Assembly (NCBI RefSeq): GCF_029626105.1
Contig: NZ_JARUBH010000009.1
Coordinates: forward strand, 2,418,001 to 2,482,000
Direction of reading: 5' to 3'
From: Solwaraspora sp. WMMD792
GTDB lineage: Bacteria; Actinomycetota; Actinomycetes; Mycobacteriales; Micromonosporaceae
DNA length: 64,000 nt
Below the pieces are notes generated by a model. That model was not told where the DNA came from. It saw only the letters and a list, made by a program, of their open reading frames with translations, and did no database searches. Shown here one piece after another: positions 51,904-61,929 of this stretch (the first letter of the stretch is position 1; every line of letters begins with the position of its first letter). A program made the translations under genes and the position numbers.

Positions 51904-54900
51904 CCGGGCTGAACAGCTGCCACGGCGAGTCGTCTGCCGACTGCTCCGGCGGCACCGGCACCCGCGGCGGCGAGGCCGGCGAGCCGACGCGCGGCGCGAC
52001 TGACAGCACCAGGACGTCGACACCCATGGCGCTCGCGTAGGCCGAGACGAAACCGCCGTCGACGGTGCCGACGTCACCGATGATCAACGCCACCGTGCCG
52101 GACAGACCGGCCAGGGGGGCGGTCATCCTGGCCAGCTGGCCCGGCGTCACCGGCACCTGCCGGGTCCGGCCGTCCGCGTCCAGCACCGGCACGAGAATCC
52201 GGTCGCCGGCAGCGCGCACGACCACCACCGGCATCTCGCCCGGGGGCAGGAGGTCGGCCGGCGACATCCGCTCCAGATCCGCGTCGTCGAGCAGCGCGAG
52301 CCCCGTCCGGTCGCCGGTCAACCGCTCGCCCAGCACCTGCTGCCCGTCGAGGTACCAGCGCCGGTCCGGCCTCCTGGTCAGGTCCGCCTCTCCGGCAGTC
52401 GGCTGCGCGGTCCCGGCGGGCGTCGCCGGGGCCGATGCCGTGCCCGCAACGGACGACGGGGTCAGCGCGGCGAAGATCGGATCGTGCTCCGGTTCCGTGG
52501 CAGCCGCCGTCGGCGGGCGGGCGGATGACGCCGGCTGGGTCCTGCTGCCGACCGCGGCCGGCCCCGCCCGCCGCGGCACGACGGTGACGTCGGACTCCTC
52601 AGCTGAGTCGGACTCGGACGAAGACTCCGCCTCGGATGAGTCGACCTCAGCCGGTGGGCCCGACGCTGCGCTCGCCCGGCGGTCACCCACCGGCGCGGTA
52701 CGGCCGACTGGCGGTGCCCCGGCGGTGGGAGTTGCCGCAGGCACGGGATGGTCCGCCCCGGACCCGTCGTCAGAGTCGGAGTCAGACTCCTCATCCGACT
52801 CCGACTCCAGATCCGGCTCCGGATCCGGCTCCAGATCCGAGTCTTCGTCCGAGTCGGATTCGGAGTCGCTGCCGGAATCAGCCTCGTACCCGGCCTCTGC
52901 CGTGCCCGAGCTGTGGCTCGACTCCACGCCCGTCGTGATGCCGCTGCCCGGCGGCAGCGGGATGGGCGCGGGAAGGCGCGCCGGCGGGTTTGCCGACATG
53001 GCGAGGAAGCCGTCCGTGACGTCGATGACCAGCGTGCCGGCCCGGCCGGATATGTAGACGGTGACGTCGTAGCGGTACTGGTAGTAGCTACGTAACGACT
53101 CGACGTTGCGCTCGGAGACGTCCCCGATCGACAGCTCACCACCGGTTTCCCGGGACCGCTCGACGGTGAACGGGGCGTCCGTGCCAAGCCGTACCCCCTT
53201 CGCGACGTCACCCCGGCCGGACGGCCCCAGGGTCACCGTGGTCCGGGACCCGCTGGTGTTCCCGGCACTCGGGGACGCTTCCTTCTGCCCGTATCTGCGG
53301 CCCTTCTTCCGGACGGTGAGCGGCTCCCCGGTCGACGACTCGTAGTACTGGACAGCCCGAACGTCGATACCGACGGTGATGTCCGTTCCGGGGATTCGGT
53401 ACCCGTTGTCGAGCAGATCCCACACCCGGGACCGCATCGTCGATCCGTCGGCGTGGTCGCCGAGCGCCAGGGTGACGACGCTGTGCCACGGCAGGCCGGG
53501 CACCCGGCCCTCGACCACCGACGTCGGCGGCAGCTGTGCCGACAGGGTGGTCAGACCGGCGAACGCGCGCACCAGCTGGGCGACCTTGTCCAACGTCCAG
53601 GGATGCAGGGACTGGTCCGTGAGCAGATCCCGGTTGGCCTGCGGACGACTCGCCGATCTGGTGCCCCAGCGCACCGGCGGCGCGGCGGGAAACCCGGCGG
53701 GCCGCTGCGCGGTCGAGGAGACCCACCGCCCCCGCTGGTCGGCGGTCTCGGCGAGGTACGTCGGCACCAGCAGCTTCACCGTGCCGGTCAGCGGCGTCGC
53801 GGTGGCGCTCTCCCAGTCCCATTCCGTCAGCCGGTTGTCGAACCAGATCTGCCGGGCCCACTGCTCGCCGCCGTCGCGCAGCGAGCTGGCGAGGAAGAAC
53901 GTCTCGCGTAGCGTCGCGGAGATCAGCTGCATCCAGTACGGTTTGTGGTTGGTCAGTCCGATCCGTACCTCGAACTCCATCGGCTGGATGAACTGGGTGG
54001 CCCCGCCCTTGACACCGACCCGGAAGATGTCCTTGTCGTCCTGGGTGACCCCGAGGTCCGACTCGTGCTCGCGGGAGTAGGCCAGCCCACCGGAAGCACC
54101 GGCGTCGGTGGCGTCGGTGGGCTTGCCGTAACCCTTGATCTTGACGACCGTCCAGGACCACTCGTTGCCCTGGGTCTCGGACCGGGACGACCCGTCCAAC
54201 GCCTCGCCGCGCAACAACAGGTCCACGTCGCTCCGACTGCCGCTGGCCGTCGGCGCACCGGTGAACCGACCGGTCACCTCGATCAGCATCAACCGCAGAT
54301 TGCGCAACGGACTCGGCACGACGAACAGCCCCCGTACGCCGGAGCCGACGAGCGCGGTCCACTGGTTCTCCAACGGCATGGACGCGAACTGGGCACGCAC
54401 CGCGCGGCGCAGCAGGGTGTGCCGGTCGCCCGCCGGGATCAGCCCCTTCGTGCGCATGGTGTCTTCGATGAACGTCAGAACCGGGCCGGCCTGCAGTCGT
54501 TCCGGGTGGCCGAGGGCCTGCGCGAGATCCGGATCCGAGTAGATCGCGACGGGCGCCGCGGGTACCGCCGCCGGATCGGTGCCGGTCTCGGAATCCGCTG
54601 GATCGGTGCCCGTCTCGGAATCGGCCGGATCGGCTGGCGGCGCCGGCAGTGGCAGGCTGAGCTCGTCGGCGATCTCGACCGGCATCATGAAGTCGAGTCC
54701 GCCCGGCACCTTGAGGTAACCGGTCCGGGTGGTGCTCGTCGGCTGATCCGGCCGGTCGGGCTGGAAAAGGTCCTTCAGGTCGTTCCACTCCACGATCGAG
54801 GCTTCGATCAACACGTCGCCCTGGAAGATCCCTTTGTCCCCGCCGTACGTGGCGCGGCTGATGTCGGCGCTTCCGGCGCTCTCGGCGTTCTCCTCACCGA

Positions 54901-57900
54901 CGGACCACTTCCGGCCTACGCCGGCGATCTCGACATCAACCCGGCCGATCGCGGCTTCGTCGTCACCGCTGGGGTTGGGGGCCAGGTAGCTGCCGCTCGG
55001 CGCGAACCCCAGCTTGGTGTCGGAACTCTGTTCGGCGCCGAGCTCGTGCTTGCCCGCGCGCTTGAGGTAATGCTCGATCTCGACCGTCCCGGAGACGCGG
55101 CCGGTGCCCGGCGGCACCACCCGGGCCCGGATGATCAGCACCATGTGAGAGGTGATGCCGCTTTCCAGCGAAATGATCCAGCCACGGCCGTCGGTCAACT
55201 CGCCGAAGTGGGCATTGAGGTGGTTCGGGATACCGATCTGCCACAGTTCGCGTGGCCAGTTCAGCGGATCGCTGAACCACTCCTGGGTCTGGCCGGTGGT
55301 CTGCCGGTAGAGGTCGGCGGCCAGCGCGACCAGCTCCGGCATCGTCACGAACGCGGTCTCGACGGCATTGACACCGTACAGGTCGAACCGGACGAAATCG
55401 AGAGAGTCGACGTCCTCCCGCATCGCCGACCACTGTGTCTCGACAGCGGCACCGGAGGTCAGGGTGTTCGCCTGGCGGACCTGGTCGAGGGTCAGCGGTG
55501 TCTCCGGGACGTGCTCGACCGGGGTGACGATGCCGGCCTGCGAGCCGAAGACCCAGGTGCGGCGTTGCCCGCCGACCTTCGACTCGCGGATCACGAACAC
55601 GTAGGCCACACCGTAACCGTTGTCGACGACGTCGCCGGTGGTCTCGGTCCGGCGGTACGACTCGACCGAGACCGACCGGTCGTCGCTGTGCCCCGCCGAG
55701 TGACCCTTCTCCGCGCTGAACGGCAGCGCGACCCGGGCCTCCGTGGCGACCGGGATCACCGGACCTCCGCTGAACGCGACGGTCACGCTCGCGTCGTCGG
55801 CGATCGACCCGGAGTGGCCCTGCGCGACGATCGTCCGGGTGTTGACGCTCATCCCGTACCGGCTGCTGTCGCGATGCTCCTCCAGGTAGACCGTCAGCAT
55901 GATGTCGTAGTCCTTGCCGCCGACGGTGACCGTGAACGGGTCGCCGACCAGCTGACGGTTGAGGTCGGCCTCCAACGCCGGACGGCCCAGTCGCTGGACG
56001 ATCGTCTGGGAGGTGTCCCGGTCCAGCCGCGGCACCCCGGCGATCAGCCGCAGAGCCCGCTCGATGGTCTGCACCACGACTTCGGACCTCGGTAGCGACA
56101 CCGGCACCCCCCAGCCGGTGCCGCGCCGGGTGGCCAGCGCGAGCGGCTCGCCCGCCGTCGGGGTGGCGATCCTCCGACCCCGGTGGTGCGGCATCGGCAC
56201 CACCGGCTGGGTACGCGGCTGCGACGGCGGCGGCGCCGGCTGCCGCGGGTTGCCCGGCTGCGAGACGCCGAGCAGCCGGTCCAGGATCTGCCGGGGGTGG
56301 TACTGGACCATGTCCAGCGGCCCCGGTGGAGTCCGCGTCCACCGGGTGACACCCGGGGTCAGCACGGCACCGGCGATCGCCCGCTCGAAGCTCACCCGGT
56401 CGGGTTCGGCCACCCCGAGCTCGGCCGGCACGTCACTGAGCGACACCGAACCGAGCCGCTGGCCGTCCAGGTCGGTGTGCAGCGCGACCCGGTAGCGGAC
56501 GAGGTAACGCGCCTGATCGGAGCGGCGGACCAGCACGACATGGTTGGACACGTCGCTGCTGAGATCCAGGGCCAGGCTCTCCCCGCCGGAGACCTTCAGC
56601 TCGACACCGAGCGTCCCGGTGGCCCGTTGGCCGGTTTGCCCGATCGTGTCGGTGCTCGGGTCGGCCATTCCGATCGCCGTGAACGACGGGTCGAACGCCA
56701 GTCCGCTGGTGACGGTCGCCCCGTCGCTCTGGCTGAGCACGACACTCATGTCGTCGCGCACCTCGACACCAGGTGCCGAGCCGATGTACTGGATCTTGGT
56801 GGGCGTCACGGTGAGGTTCAGACTGCCGTTGAGTCCGCCGACGGACAGCGAATCGGTGCGTACCCCGTTGGACAGCAGATGTGTGCTGCGGTTGATCAGA
56901 CTGCGTTCGTTGAGCAGTTGGCGGGTACCGGCTGCGGCGACGGCGACCCGCTGCTGCGGTGTCAACCGGCTCCTGGCGAGCTGCTGGTGCCACTGGACGA
57001 CGAGTGTGGTCAGGCCGATGGCGTTGAGCACCGGCCTGGCCCGGGTGATTCGCTGCTGCTCCTGCCGCTGCGGCGCCGGGGGTGTCTCGTGCCCCGGCCA
57101 CCCGTTGTCCCGGTTGGCGTACTGCTCGGGCACCACGACCGTCAGTCCGCTCCGGTCCGGCGGAGCGGTGCCGGTGGAGCCGAACCGCCGGCCGTCGGCG
57201 TACACCTCGAAGCGCAGGCCGACGTCGAACATCTGCCGGTTCTTGACGAACATCTGCCGGCCGGCGACCAGGGTCCGGTTCTCCGACCGGGGATTGTCGA
57301 AACCTCCTTCGAGCTTGAACGGGAAGTTGAACATCAGCCGGCTGACCCGCTTGGCGAAACCAGTGAGGCCGACCAGCATCAGATCCATCGGCGCGGGAAC
57401 CCCTCGGTCGACCCCGCCGCCGCGCGAGGTGTTCGTCGACCCCGAACCGAAGACGACCTTGTACGGAGCCGGGCCGGTCCGGGTCCGCTGGTGTGGCCGG
57501 CCGTTGTCGAGGACCGGATGAATCCAGACAAGACGATCACCGGCCAGTACGGTGATCCCCTGCACGAGGACGCGGTCCCACTTCTCCAGGAACTCGCTGT
57601 ACCGCTCGTCGATGAACGGGTCCGGGGTGTTGTCCGCCGGCGCACCCGCCGGTGCGGGCGGCAACGGTGGCGCGGTGTAGAGGTCGATCAGCGCGTCGCG
57701 TACCGCCCGGCGGATCGCGTCCCGCTGCCCGGCCGGGAAGATGGCGGATATCGGACCAGCCATGAGATCCCTCAGCAGCTCACCGACGAGGTCCTCCGCC
57801 CGCTGTCCTGGTCGGGGGCCTGCCTGGTAGGCGTACATCTGGCCGAGCGCACCGTCGAACTGGGTGTACCAGGGCAGAGCAGGTGGCTCCGCGAACATCT

Positions 57901-60900
57901 CCGGCAGATCCAGATCGTCCGGAAAGTCGTCCGACCGCCCCGCGAACAACCCCGGCAGATCCAAATCATCCGGAAAGTCGTCCGACCGCCCGGCGAACAA
58001 CCCCGGCAAATCCAAATCATCCGGAAAGTCATCCGACCGCCCCGCGAACAACCCCGGCAAATCCAAATCATCCGGAAAGTCATCCGACCGCCCCGCGAAC
58101 AACCCCGGCAAATCCAAATCATCCGGAAAGTCATTGACCGGGAGAGCGCCCGACATGACCGGTGGCCGGCGTACCTGCGGACGGACCGCGTCGCCGTCGT
58201 CGCTTATCTCGCGGTCGGGGTCGTCGTCCTCGCTGGTCTCACCATCCGAGTCGGTCGCGGACTCCGGTTCGCCGGTCGTCGTGGTCCGCCGGTCCACTGG
58301 TCCGGCGATCGGACCGGACTCGGTGGTCACCGCAGACAACACCGGCGGCTCCGGGCGCGGACGATCGGCCAGATCATCGAGCTCGGTCCCGGGCTGTCCG
58401 TCGGCGGTCGGGCGGTCGACCGGGGTGGAAGCCTGCGACGTAGTCGGCGGACGGTTCGCAGCGGCTGGCGGCTGCTTCGGCGCACGTGGTGCGTACTCAT
58501 CGGCGGTTGGCCGGACGGGCCGGTCCACGCCGTGATAGCCGCCGTCCTCACCGACCGGCCCGATGAGGACGTCCAGCAGATCCAGATGGCGCTGCCGCAG
58601 GCCGCCGTCGCGCCAGAGGTGCCACCTGTCCGCCGGCGTCGCCACGTCGTCGCCGGTGGGCTTGGGCACGGTGAAGTCGCCGAGCAGGCTACCGGGGACC
58701 GACCCGCTGCCGGACCTGTCGTCGCGCAGGCCCAGTTGGTGAGCGATTTCGTGCGTGTAGTACTCAGCCGCCGCGTCGGCCCACCATGAGTACTGGTGCA
58801 TCTCCTGGTCCCGGTCGACCAGGTTCACCGTCAGGTGTGCGCTGTCCGGCGAATCGGCACGCAGCACGGTGACATGCAGGCGATCGCCGTTGCCCAGCTG
58901 ATAGCCGGGACTGTTCAGGTGCTCGCGCACACCGGAGGCGAGTCGGTCGTGGACAGCGTCGACGCCGGCGGGTCCCACTCCGGTGTTGTCGTCGATCCAC
59001 ACCCGGACTTCGAGGTCGGTAAACCATTGACCGTCGTGGAACACCCGCCGCGCGTCGAAGCCGGACCGTACGACCAGCTGCTGCTCGCCGTCGGGGCCGA
59101 ACCGGTGAACCGGATCGCCCCAGGCGTGCGTGCGAACTCCGACGCTCGCGTTTTCCCTGGCCGACGTCCAGGCGGCGTCGCTGGGCAGTGGCGGCGGCGG
59201 GACCGGGGTGACCACCGGCGATGGCGGCGGCTCCGGCGGGGTGTGCGTCCGCTGGTCGGCGACGTCGGCTCCTTGCCGGACCGGGTCGGCTCCTGCCGGG
59301 GCCTGGGCCGCCTGCTCTCCGTCCGGTTGGTCCGAGCCGCGATAAGGTGCCGCAGACTCCTCGACCAGATCTCCGTCGCCCGGCGCAGGGGACAGGAGTG
59401 GTGTCGGAACAGATTCCGTCGCGGGCGGACCAGCCGTCGCGGGCGGACCAGCCGTCACGGGCGGACCAGCCATCGGGGGCGGCGCCACCGTACCGCTCGG
59501 CACACTCGGCTCGGCAGTGACGACCGGCGCTGCCGGTGGTGCCGGGTAGGAGGGCGGCGGCGCGGTCGGCACCAGGGGATCCGGGTTCGGTGTGGTGCCG
59601 ACCACTGGTGGTCGGAACACCCCCTCCGACGCGGAGGGGCCCGCCTCTGTGCGGTGTTCTGATCCGTCGATCAGGCCCGGGCGGTCTGGCCGGTCCGGTG
59701 TCCGCTCCCCCACCGGGCCGGGGCGGGGCGCGTCGCCCGCACCCTTCTCGTCGGCCACCGGGCTTTGGCCGGGCGGGGGCGGGGGCGTCGTAGGCGGCTG
59801 CGACGTCCCGCCGGACGGCGGGCCGGCGGTGCTGCCCCCGACGACCGGCACCGGGCCGAAGGTCAACCGGCCGAGCCAGTTGCCGAGCGGCTGCGCAACC
59901 TTGATTTCGGTGATGCTCTGCAGGACCGCGGCGGTGGCCGCGAGCCCGGGCATTCCCGGGTCGATGTCGACCTTGCCGTAGACAGCCGCCCCGGAGATCA
60001 CCTCGCCGAGGGTCTCGCCGATCGCCGTTCCGACGGCCACTGACGTCAGGATGATCGGTAGACGCAGGTGACGTACGGGTGACGGTCCCCCGCCGGTACG
60101 CGGGCCCGGACCCGGTCCGACGTTCGGCCCCGGTCCGGGTCTTGGACCTGCGCCATCAGGGCCGCTGGCCCCGTCCCGCTTCACCGGGGGCGGGACCTTC
60201 TCGCTGAGTCCGCCGATACCCGGTCGCGGCCCGCCCGGCGGGTCGAGGTCGAATCCGCCCGGCCCGTCACGGCCCAGTCGCGGCGGCGGCAGAAACTTGC
60301 GCAGCAGGCTGTCGGTGATGACGTGCTGGAACAGGCCGGAGAAGTAGCCGCTGACGAACGACGATGCGCCGTGCTTGTCGTTGAAGCCGTCGCGGTTGCC
60401 CTTCTTGATCTGGTAGTCCTGTACACCGTACGACATGCCGGTCTCGATGACCCCGTCGATCGGGCCGTAGATGAAGACTCCCTGGCCGACTGTCTTGAAC
60501 CAGGGCGAGTTGATGAAGGACTTGAACCAGGGGGTGTTGACGACGGTCTTGAACAGCGGCGACGAGGTGATCCGCAGGATCAGCCGCTGGATCCCCAGGC
60601 GGATCAGCATCCGGGTGATGGCGAACTTGACCGGCAGCAGCGCGGTCGACAACCCGAAGCTGAAGTAGGACATCGCCACGGCGATCGCGATCTCAACGAG
60701 CAGCACGATCAACTCGGCGATGATCATGAGCTTCATGTACTCGGCTTCGGTGGCGACCTCGCCAGCGAATGCCGCCAGCGCACGTGCCTGCTCGGCCGCG
60801 CCCTCCAGCACGGATATGTCGCCGGAGACAAACTGTTCCATGTGCAGGGCGAAGGCCTCGGCGGCCTGCCCGTCAAAGGACCGGCGGACGCCGGCCACCA

Positions 60901-61057
60901 GGTACTCGACGTGACCCTGCAGCTCACCGAGATCGCCGGAGACCGCGAGGTACAGGTCCTCAACGGTCCGCAGGATGTCCTCGTTGATGTCCGGCATCCG
61001 GGAGCCGGTGAGGACCATGTAGAGGTTGTTGACCTCGTCCGAGGGCTGGATCGCCAC
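51887..61057 (-). CDS. Giant type VII-associated polymorphic-toxin-like protein
   Basis: A 3056-residue protein. The GTG start at 61057 follows GGAG. Residues 1-100 form a WXG100-like, CpnT-type N-terminal domain (DLYLAVSGDLGELQGHVEYL). Hydrophobic segments follow (about 108-165, LMIIAELIVLLVEIAIAVAM). A Pro-rich region (about 420-620) precedes a metalloprotease-like domain with HEIAHQLGL near 764. Five 17-residue repeats, DFPDDLDLPGLFAGRSD, occupy about 974-1050. Large beta-rich domains fill about 1100-2650, then a Ser/Asp/Glu-rich stretch (about 2720-2815), and a C-terminal module shared with the 857-codon gene. It closes an operon with WXG100 genes. It is probably a secreted or surface-displayed effector; the active part is not proven. 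Confidence 0.85.
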   Translation of the reverse strand: MAIQPSDEVNNLYMVLTGSRMPDINEDILRTVEDLYLAVSGDLGELQGHVEYLVAGVRRSFDGQAAEAFALHMEQFVSGDISVLEGAAEQARALAAFAGEVATEAEYMKLMIIAELIVLLVEIAIAVAMSYFSFGLSTALLPVKFAITRMLIRLGIQRLILRITSSPLFKTVVNTPWFKSFINSPWFKTVGQGVFIYGPIDGVIETGMSYGVQDYQIKKGNRDGFNDKHGASSFVSGYFSGLFQHVITDSLLRKFLPPPRLGRDGPGGFDLDPPGGPRPGIGGLSEKVPPPVKRDGASGPDGAGPRPGPGPNVGPGPGPRTGGGPSPVRHLRLPIILTSVAVGTAIGETLGEVISGAAVYGKVDIDPGMPGLAATAAVLQSITEIKVAQPLGNWLGRLTFGPVPVVGGSTAGPPSGGTSQPPTTPPPPPGQSPVADEKGAGDAPRPGPVGERTPDRPDRPGLIDGSEHRTEAGPSASEGVFRPPVVGTTPNPDPLVPTAPPPSYPAPPAAPVVTAEPSVPSGTVAPPPMAGPPVTAGPPATAGPPATESVPTPLLSPAPGDGDLVEESAAPYRGSDQPDGEQAAQAPAGADPVRQGADVADQRTHTPPEPPPSPVVTPVPPPPLPSDAAWTSARENASVGVRTHAWGDPVHRFGPDGEQQLVVRSGFDARRVFHDGQWFTDLEVRVWIDDNTGVGPAGVDAVHDRLASGVREHLNSPGYQLGNGDRLHVTVLRADSPDSAHLTVNLVDRDQEMHQYSWWADAAAEYYTHEIAHQLGLRDDRSGSGSVPGSLLGDFTVPKPTGDDVATPADRWHLWRDGGLRQRHLDLLDVLIGPVGEDGGYHGVDRPVRPTADEYAPRAPKQPPAAANRPPTTSQASTPVDRPTADGQPGTELDDLADRPRPEPPVLSAVTTESGPIAGPVDRRTTTTGEPESATDSDGETSEDDDPDREISDDGDAVRPQVRRPPVMSGALPVNDFPDDLDLPGLFAGRSDDFPDDLDLPGLFAGRSDDFPDDLDLPGLFAGRSDDFPDDLDLPGLFAGRSDDFPDDLDLPEMFAEPPALPWYTQFDGALGQMYAYQAGPRPGQRAEDLVGELLRDLMAGPISAIFPAGQRDAIRRAVRDALIDLYTAPPLPPAPAGAPADNTPDPFIDERYSEFLEKWDRVLVQGITVLAGDRLVWIHPVLDNGRPHQRTRTGPAPYKVVFGSGSTNTSRGGGVDRGVPAPMDLMLVGLTGFAKRVSRLMFNFPFKLEGGFDNPRSENRTLVAGRQMFVKNRQMFDVGLRFEVYADGRRFGSTGTAPPDRSGLTVVVPEQYANRDNGWPGHETPPAPQRQEQQRITRARPVLNAIGLTTLVVQWHQQLARSRLTPQQRVAVAAAGTRQLLNERSLINRSTHLLSNGVRTDSLSVGGLNGSLNLTVTPTKIQYIGSAPGVEVRDDMSVVLSQSDGATVTSGLAFDPSFTAIGMADPSTDTIGQTGQRATGTLGVELKVSGGESLALDLSSDVSNHVVLVRRSDQARYLVRYRVALHTDLDGQRLGSVSLSDVPAELGVAEPDRVSFERAIAGAVLTPGVTRWTRTPPGPLDMVQYHPRQILDRLLGVSQPGNPRQPAPPPSQPRTQPVVPMPHHRGRRIATPTAGEPLALATRRGTGWGVPVSLPRSEVVVQTIERALRLIAGVPRLDRDTSQTIVQRLGRPALEADLNRQLVGDPFTVTVGGKDYDIMLTVYLEEHRDSSRYGMSVNTRTIVAQGHSGSIADDASVTVAFSGGPVIPVATEARVALPFSAEKGHSAGHSDDRSVSVESYRRTETTGDVVDNGYGVAYVFVIRESKVGGQRRTWVFGSQAGIVTPVEHVPETPLTLDQVRQANTLTSGAAVETQWSAMREDVDSLDFVRFDLYGVNAVETAFVTMPELVALAADLYRQTTGQTQEWFSDPLNWPRELWQIGIPNHLNAHFGELTDGRGWIISLESGITSHMVLIIRARVVPPGTGRVSGTVEIEHYLKRAGKHELGAEQSSDTKLGFAPSGSYLAPNPSGDDEAAIGRVDVEIAGVGRKWSVGEENAESAGSADISRATYGGDKGIFQGDVLIEASIVEWNDLKDLFQPDRPDQPTSTTRTGYLKVPGGLDFMMPVEIADELSLPLPAPPADPADSETGTDPADSETGTDPAAVPAAPVAIYSDPDLAQALGHPERLQAGPVLTFIEDTMRTKGLIPAGDRHTLLRRAVRAQFASMPLENQWTALVGSGVRGLFVVPSPLRNLRLMLIEVTGRFTGAPTASGSRSDVDLLLRGEALDGSSRSETQGNEWSWTVVKIKGYGKPTDATDAGASGGLAYSREHESDLGVTQDDKDIFRVGVKGGATQFIQPMEFEVRIGLTNHKPYWMQLISATLRETFFLASSLRDGGEQWARQIWFDNRLTEWDWESATATPLTGTVKLLVPTYLAETADQRGRWVSSTAQRPAGFPAAPPVRWGTRSASRPQANRDLLTDQSLHPWTLDKVAQLVRAFAGLTTLSAQLPPTSVVEGRVPGLPWHSVVTLALGDHADGSTMRSRVWDLLDNGYRIPGTDITVGIDVRAVQYYESSTGEPLTVRKKGRRYGQKEASPSAGNTSGSRTTVTLGPSGRGDVAKGVRLGTDAPFTVERSRETGGELSIGDVSERNVESLRSYYQYRYDVTVYISGRAGTLVIDVTDGFLAMSANPPARLPAPIPLPPGSGITTGVESSHSSGTAEAGYEADSGSDSESDSDEDSDLEPDPEPDLESESDEESDSDSDDGSGADHPVPAATPTAGAPPVGRTAPVGDRRASAASGPPAEVDSSEAESSSESDSAEESDVTVVPRRAGPAAVGSRTQPASSARPPTAAATEPEHDPIFAALTPSSVAGTASAPATPAGTAQPTAGEADLTRRPDRRWYLDGQQVLGERLTGDRTGLALLDDADLERMSPADLLPPGEMPVVVVRAAGDRILVPVLDADGRTRQVPVTPGQLARMTAPLAGLSGTVALIIGDVGTVDGGFVSAYASAMGVDVLVLSVAPRVGSPASPPRVPVPPEQSADDSPWQLFSPVSRAG
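57901..58134 (-). repeat. 51-bp tandem repeat inside the giant gene
   Basis: Period 51 bp, about 4.6 copies, starting at 57901, 57952, 58003, 58054 and 58105. It encodes DFPDDLDLPGLFAGRSD units; the copy nearest 57901 degenerates to PEMFAEPP. The period is a multiple of three, so copy-number change keeps the frame. Units at 58003 onward are almost identical, suggesting recent expansion. Confidence 0.95.
59418..59471 (-). repeat. 18-bp tandem repeat in Pro-rich region
   Basis: Three near-identical 18-base units (GTCGCGGGCGGACCAGCC on the plus strand) encode an Ala-Gly-Pro-Pro-x-Thr repeat within the Pro-rich linker of the giant protein. This is a low-complexity spacer. Confidence 0.85.
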
Positions 61058-61083
61058 CGGTCACTCCGCCGACGGTGGTGAAC

Positions 61084-61395
61084 TCACCACCGTCGGCCTG
61101 CGCCGCCGGCGTCCACCTCGCCCTGGTCGAAGATGTTGCTCACCTGCTGGCCATTCTCGTCGGTCATCAGCAGCACGCCACGAACTTGTTCGACGAGTAC
61201 CTTCAGATTGTCGGTCGGTCCATCGACCTTGGAGCGGTAGGTCTGGGCGATCTCGTCGCCGGTGTTGCCCGCGCCGGCGAGATTGAGCTCGTGGATCTGC
61301 TCGATCGTGTCGCCGAGCCGCGCCAGGACCTGCTCAGCCTGGCCGAACCGCGCGAACCGGTTTCGCAGGTCCGAAGGAACCATCAGCTCAGACAC
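61084..61395 (-). CDS. ESX/WXG100-like type VII secretion target
   Basis: A 103-residue helical protein. GGGGGAG lies just before the GTG at 61395. The region GNTGDEIAQTYRSKVDGPTD resembles the ESX-1 target family, where small helical proteins of about 100 residues form coiled hairpins for secretion. It lies 26 bases upstream of the giant gene on the same strand and is likely exported with it or acts as its partner. Confidence 0.75.
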   Translation of the reverse strand: MSELMVPSDLRNRFARFGQAEQVLARLGDTIEQIHELNLAGAGNTGDEIAQTYRSKVDGPTDNLKVLVEQVRGVLLMTDENGQQVSNIFDQGEVDAGGAGRRW

Positions 61396-61506
61396 GAGAC
61401 TCCCCCGACCGACATCGGGCCACCGGGCGCCCGGCCGGCAGCGCTGCGGCAACTCTGCACGGTCAACGTGTCAGATCACCTCCCACCGGCACCAGTGGGC
61501 ATCTCC

Positions 61507-61929
61507 CTAGTTCCGTCCCCGGGGGTCGGCGTCGAGTCCGCCGGCGGCGCGGGCGGCGCGGCGGATCGGGCCGAGCAGCTCCTCCAGCGGGTTGTCACCG
61601 ACCATCGTGTCCCGGATGCCGGTTCCGCGTTCGACGAACGATCGCACCACCTGGTCGGTTTCCGCCGCCATCTTCTGCCGGGCCTGCTGGTACGCCCCGA
61701 CGACGGCCTTGGCCAGATCGGTGCCGGCCATCGACCGGTACGCGCCACCGTGAAACTCGATGTCCGTCAAATCGCCCTGCGCACCCACCACAACGGTGAT
61801 CGCCCGGTCGGCAGTGGTGACCGACGCGCTGCGCTCCAGCAACGACCGCTGCATCCGGGCCAGGTCCTCCTGGTAGCGGCGGACCTCGGCCATGCCCTGT
61901 TCGATCCGGGCCTCCCAGGCGGAGGTCAT
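61507..61929 (-). CDS. YbaB/EbfC family protein
   Basis: A 140-residue protein with an N-terminal coiled-coil helix (RIEQGMAEVRRYQEDLARMQ) and the YbaB core (ITVVVGAQGDLTDIEFHGGA), then a second helix and a polar tail. Bacterial YbaB/EbfC proteins bind DNA as dimers, but divergent copies are frequent in actinobacterial type VII-associated loci, where their role is unclear. The ATG at 61929 overlaps the stop of the WXG100 gene, so the two are probably translated together. Confidence 0.85.
   Translation of the reverse strand: MTSAWEARIEQGMAEVRRYQEDLARMQRSLLERSASVTTADRAITVVVGAQGDLTDIEFHGGAYRSMAGTDLAKAVVGAYQQARQKMAAETDQVVRSFVERGTGIRDTMVGDNPLEELLGPIRRAARAAGGLDADPRGRN

Noticed and set aside
57901-58134. 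CRISPR-like array
   Set aside because: The repeats are directly adjacent with no unique spacers and are in frame within a coding sequence.
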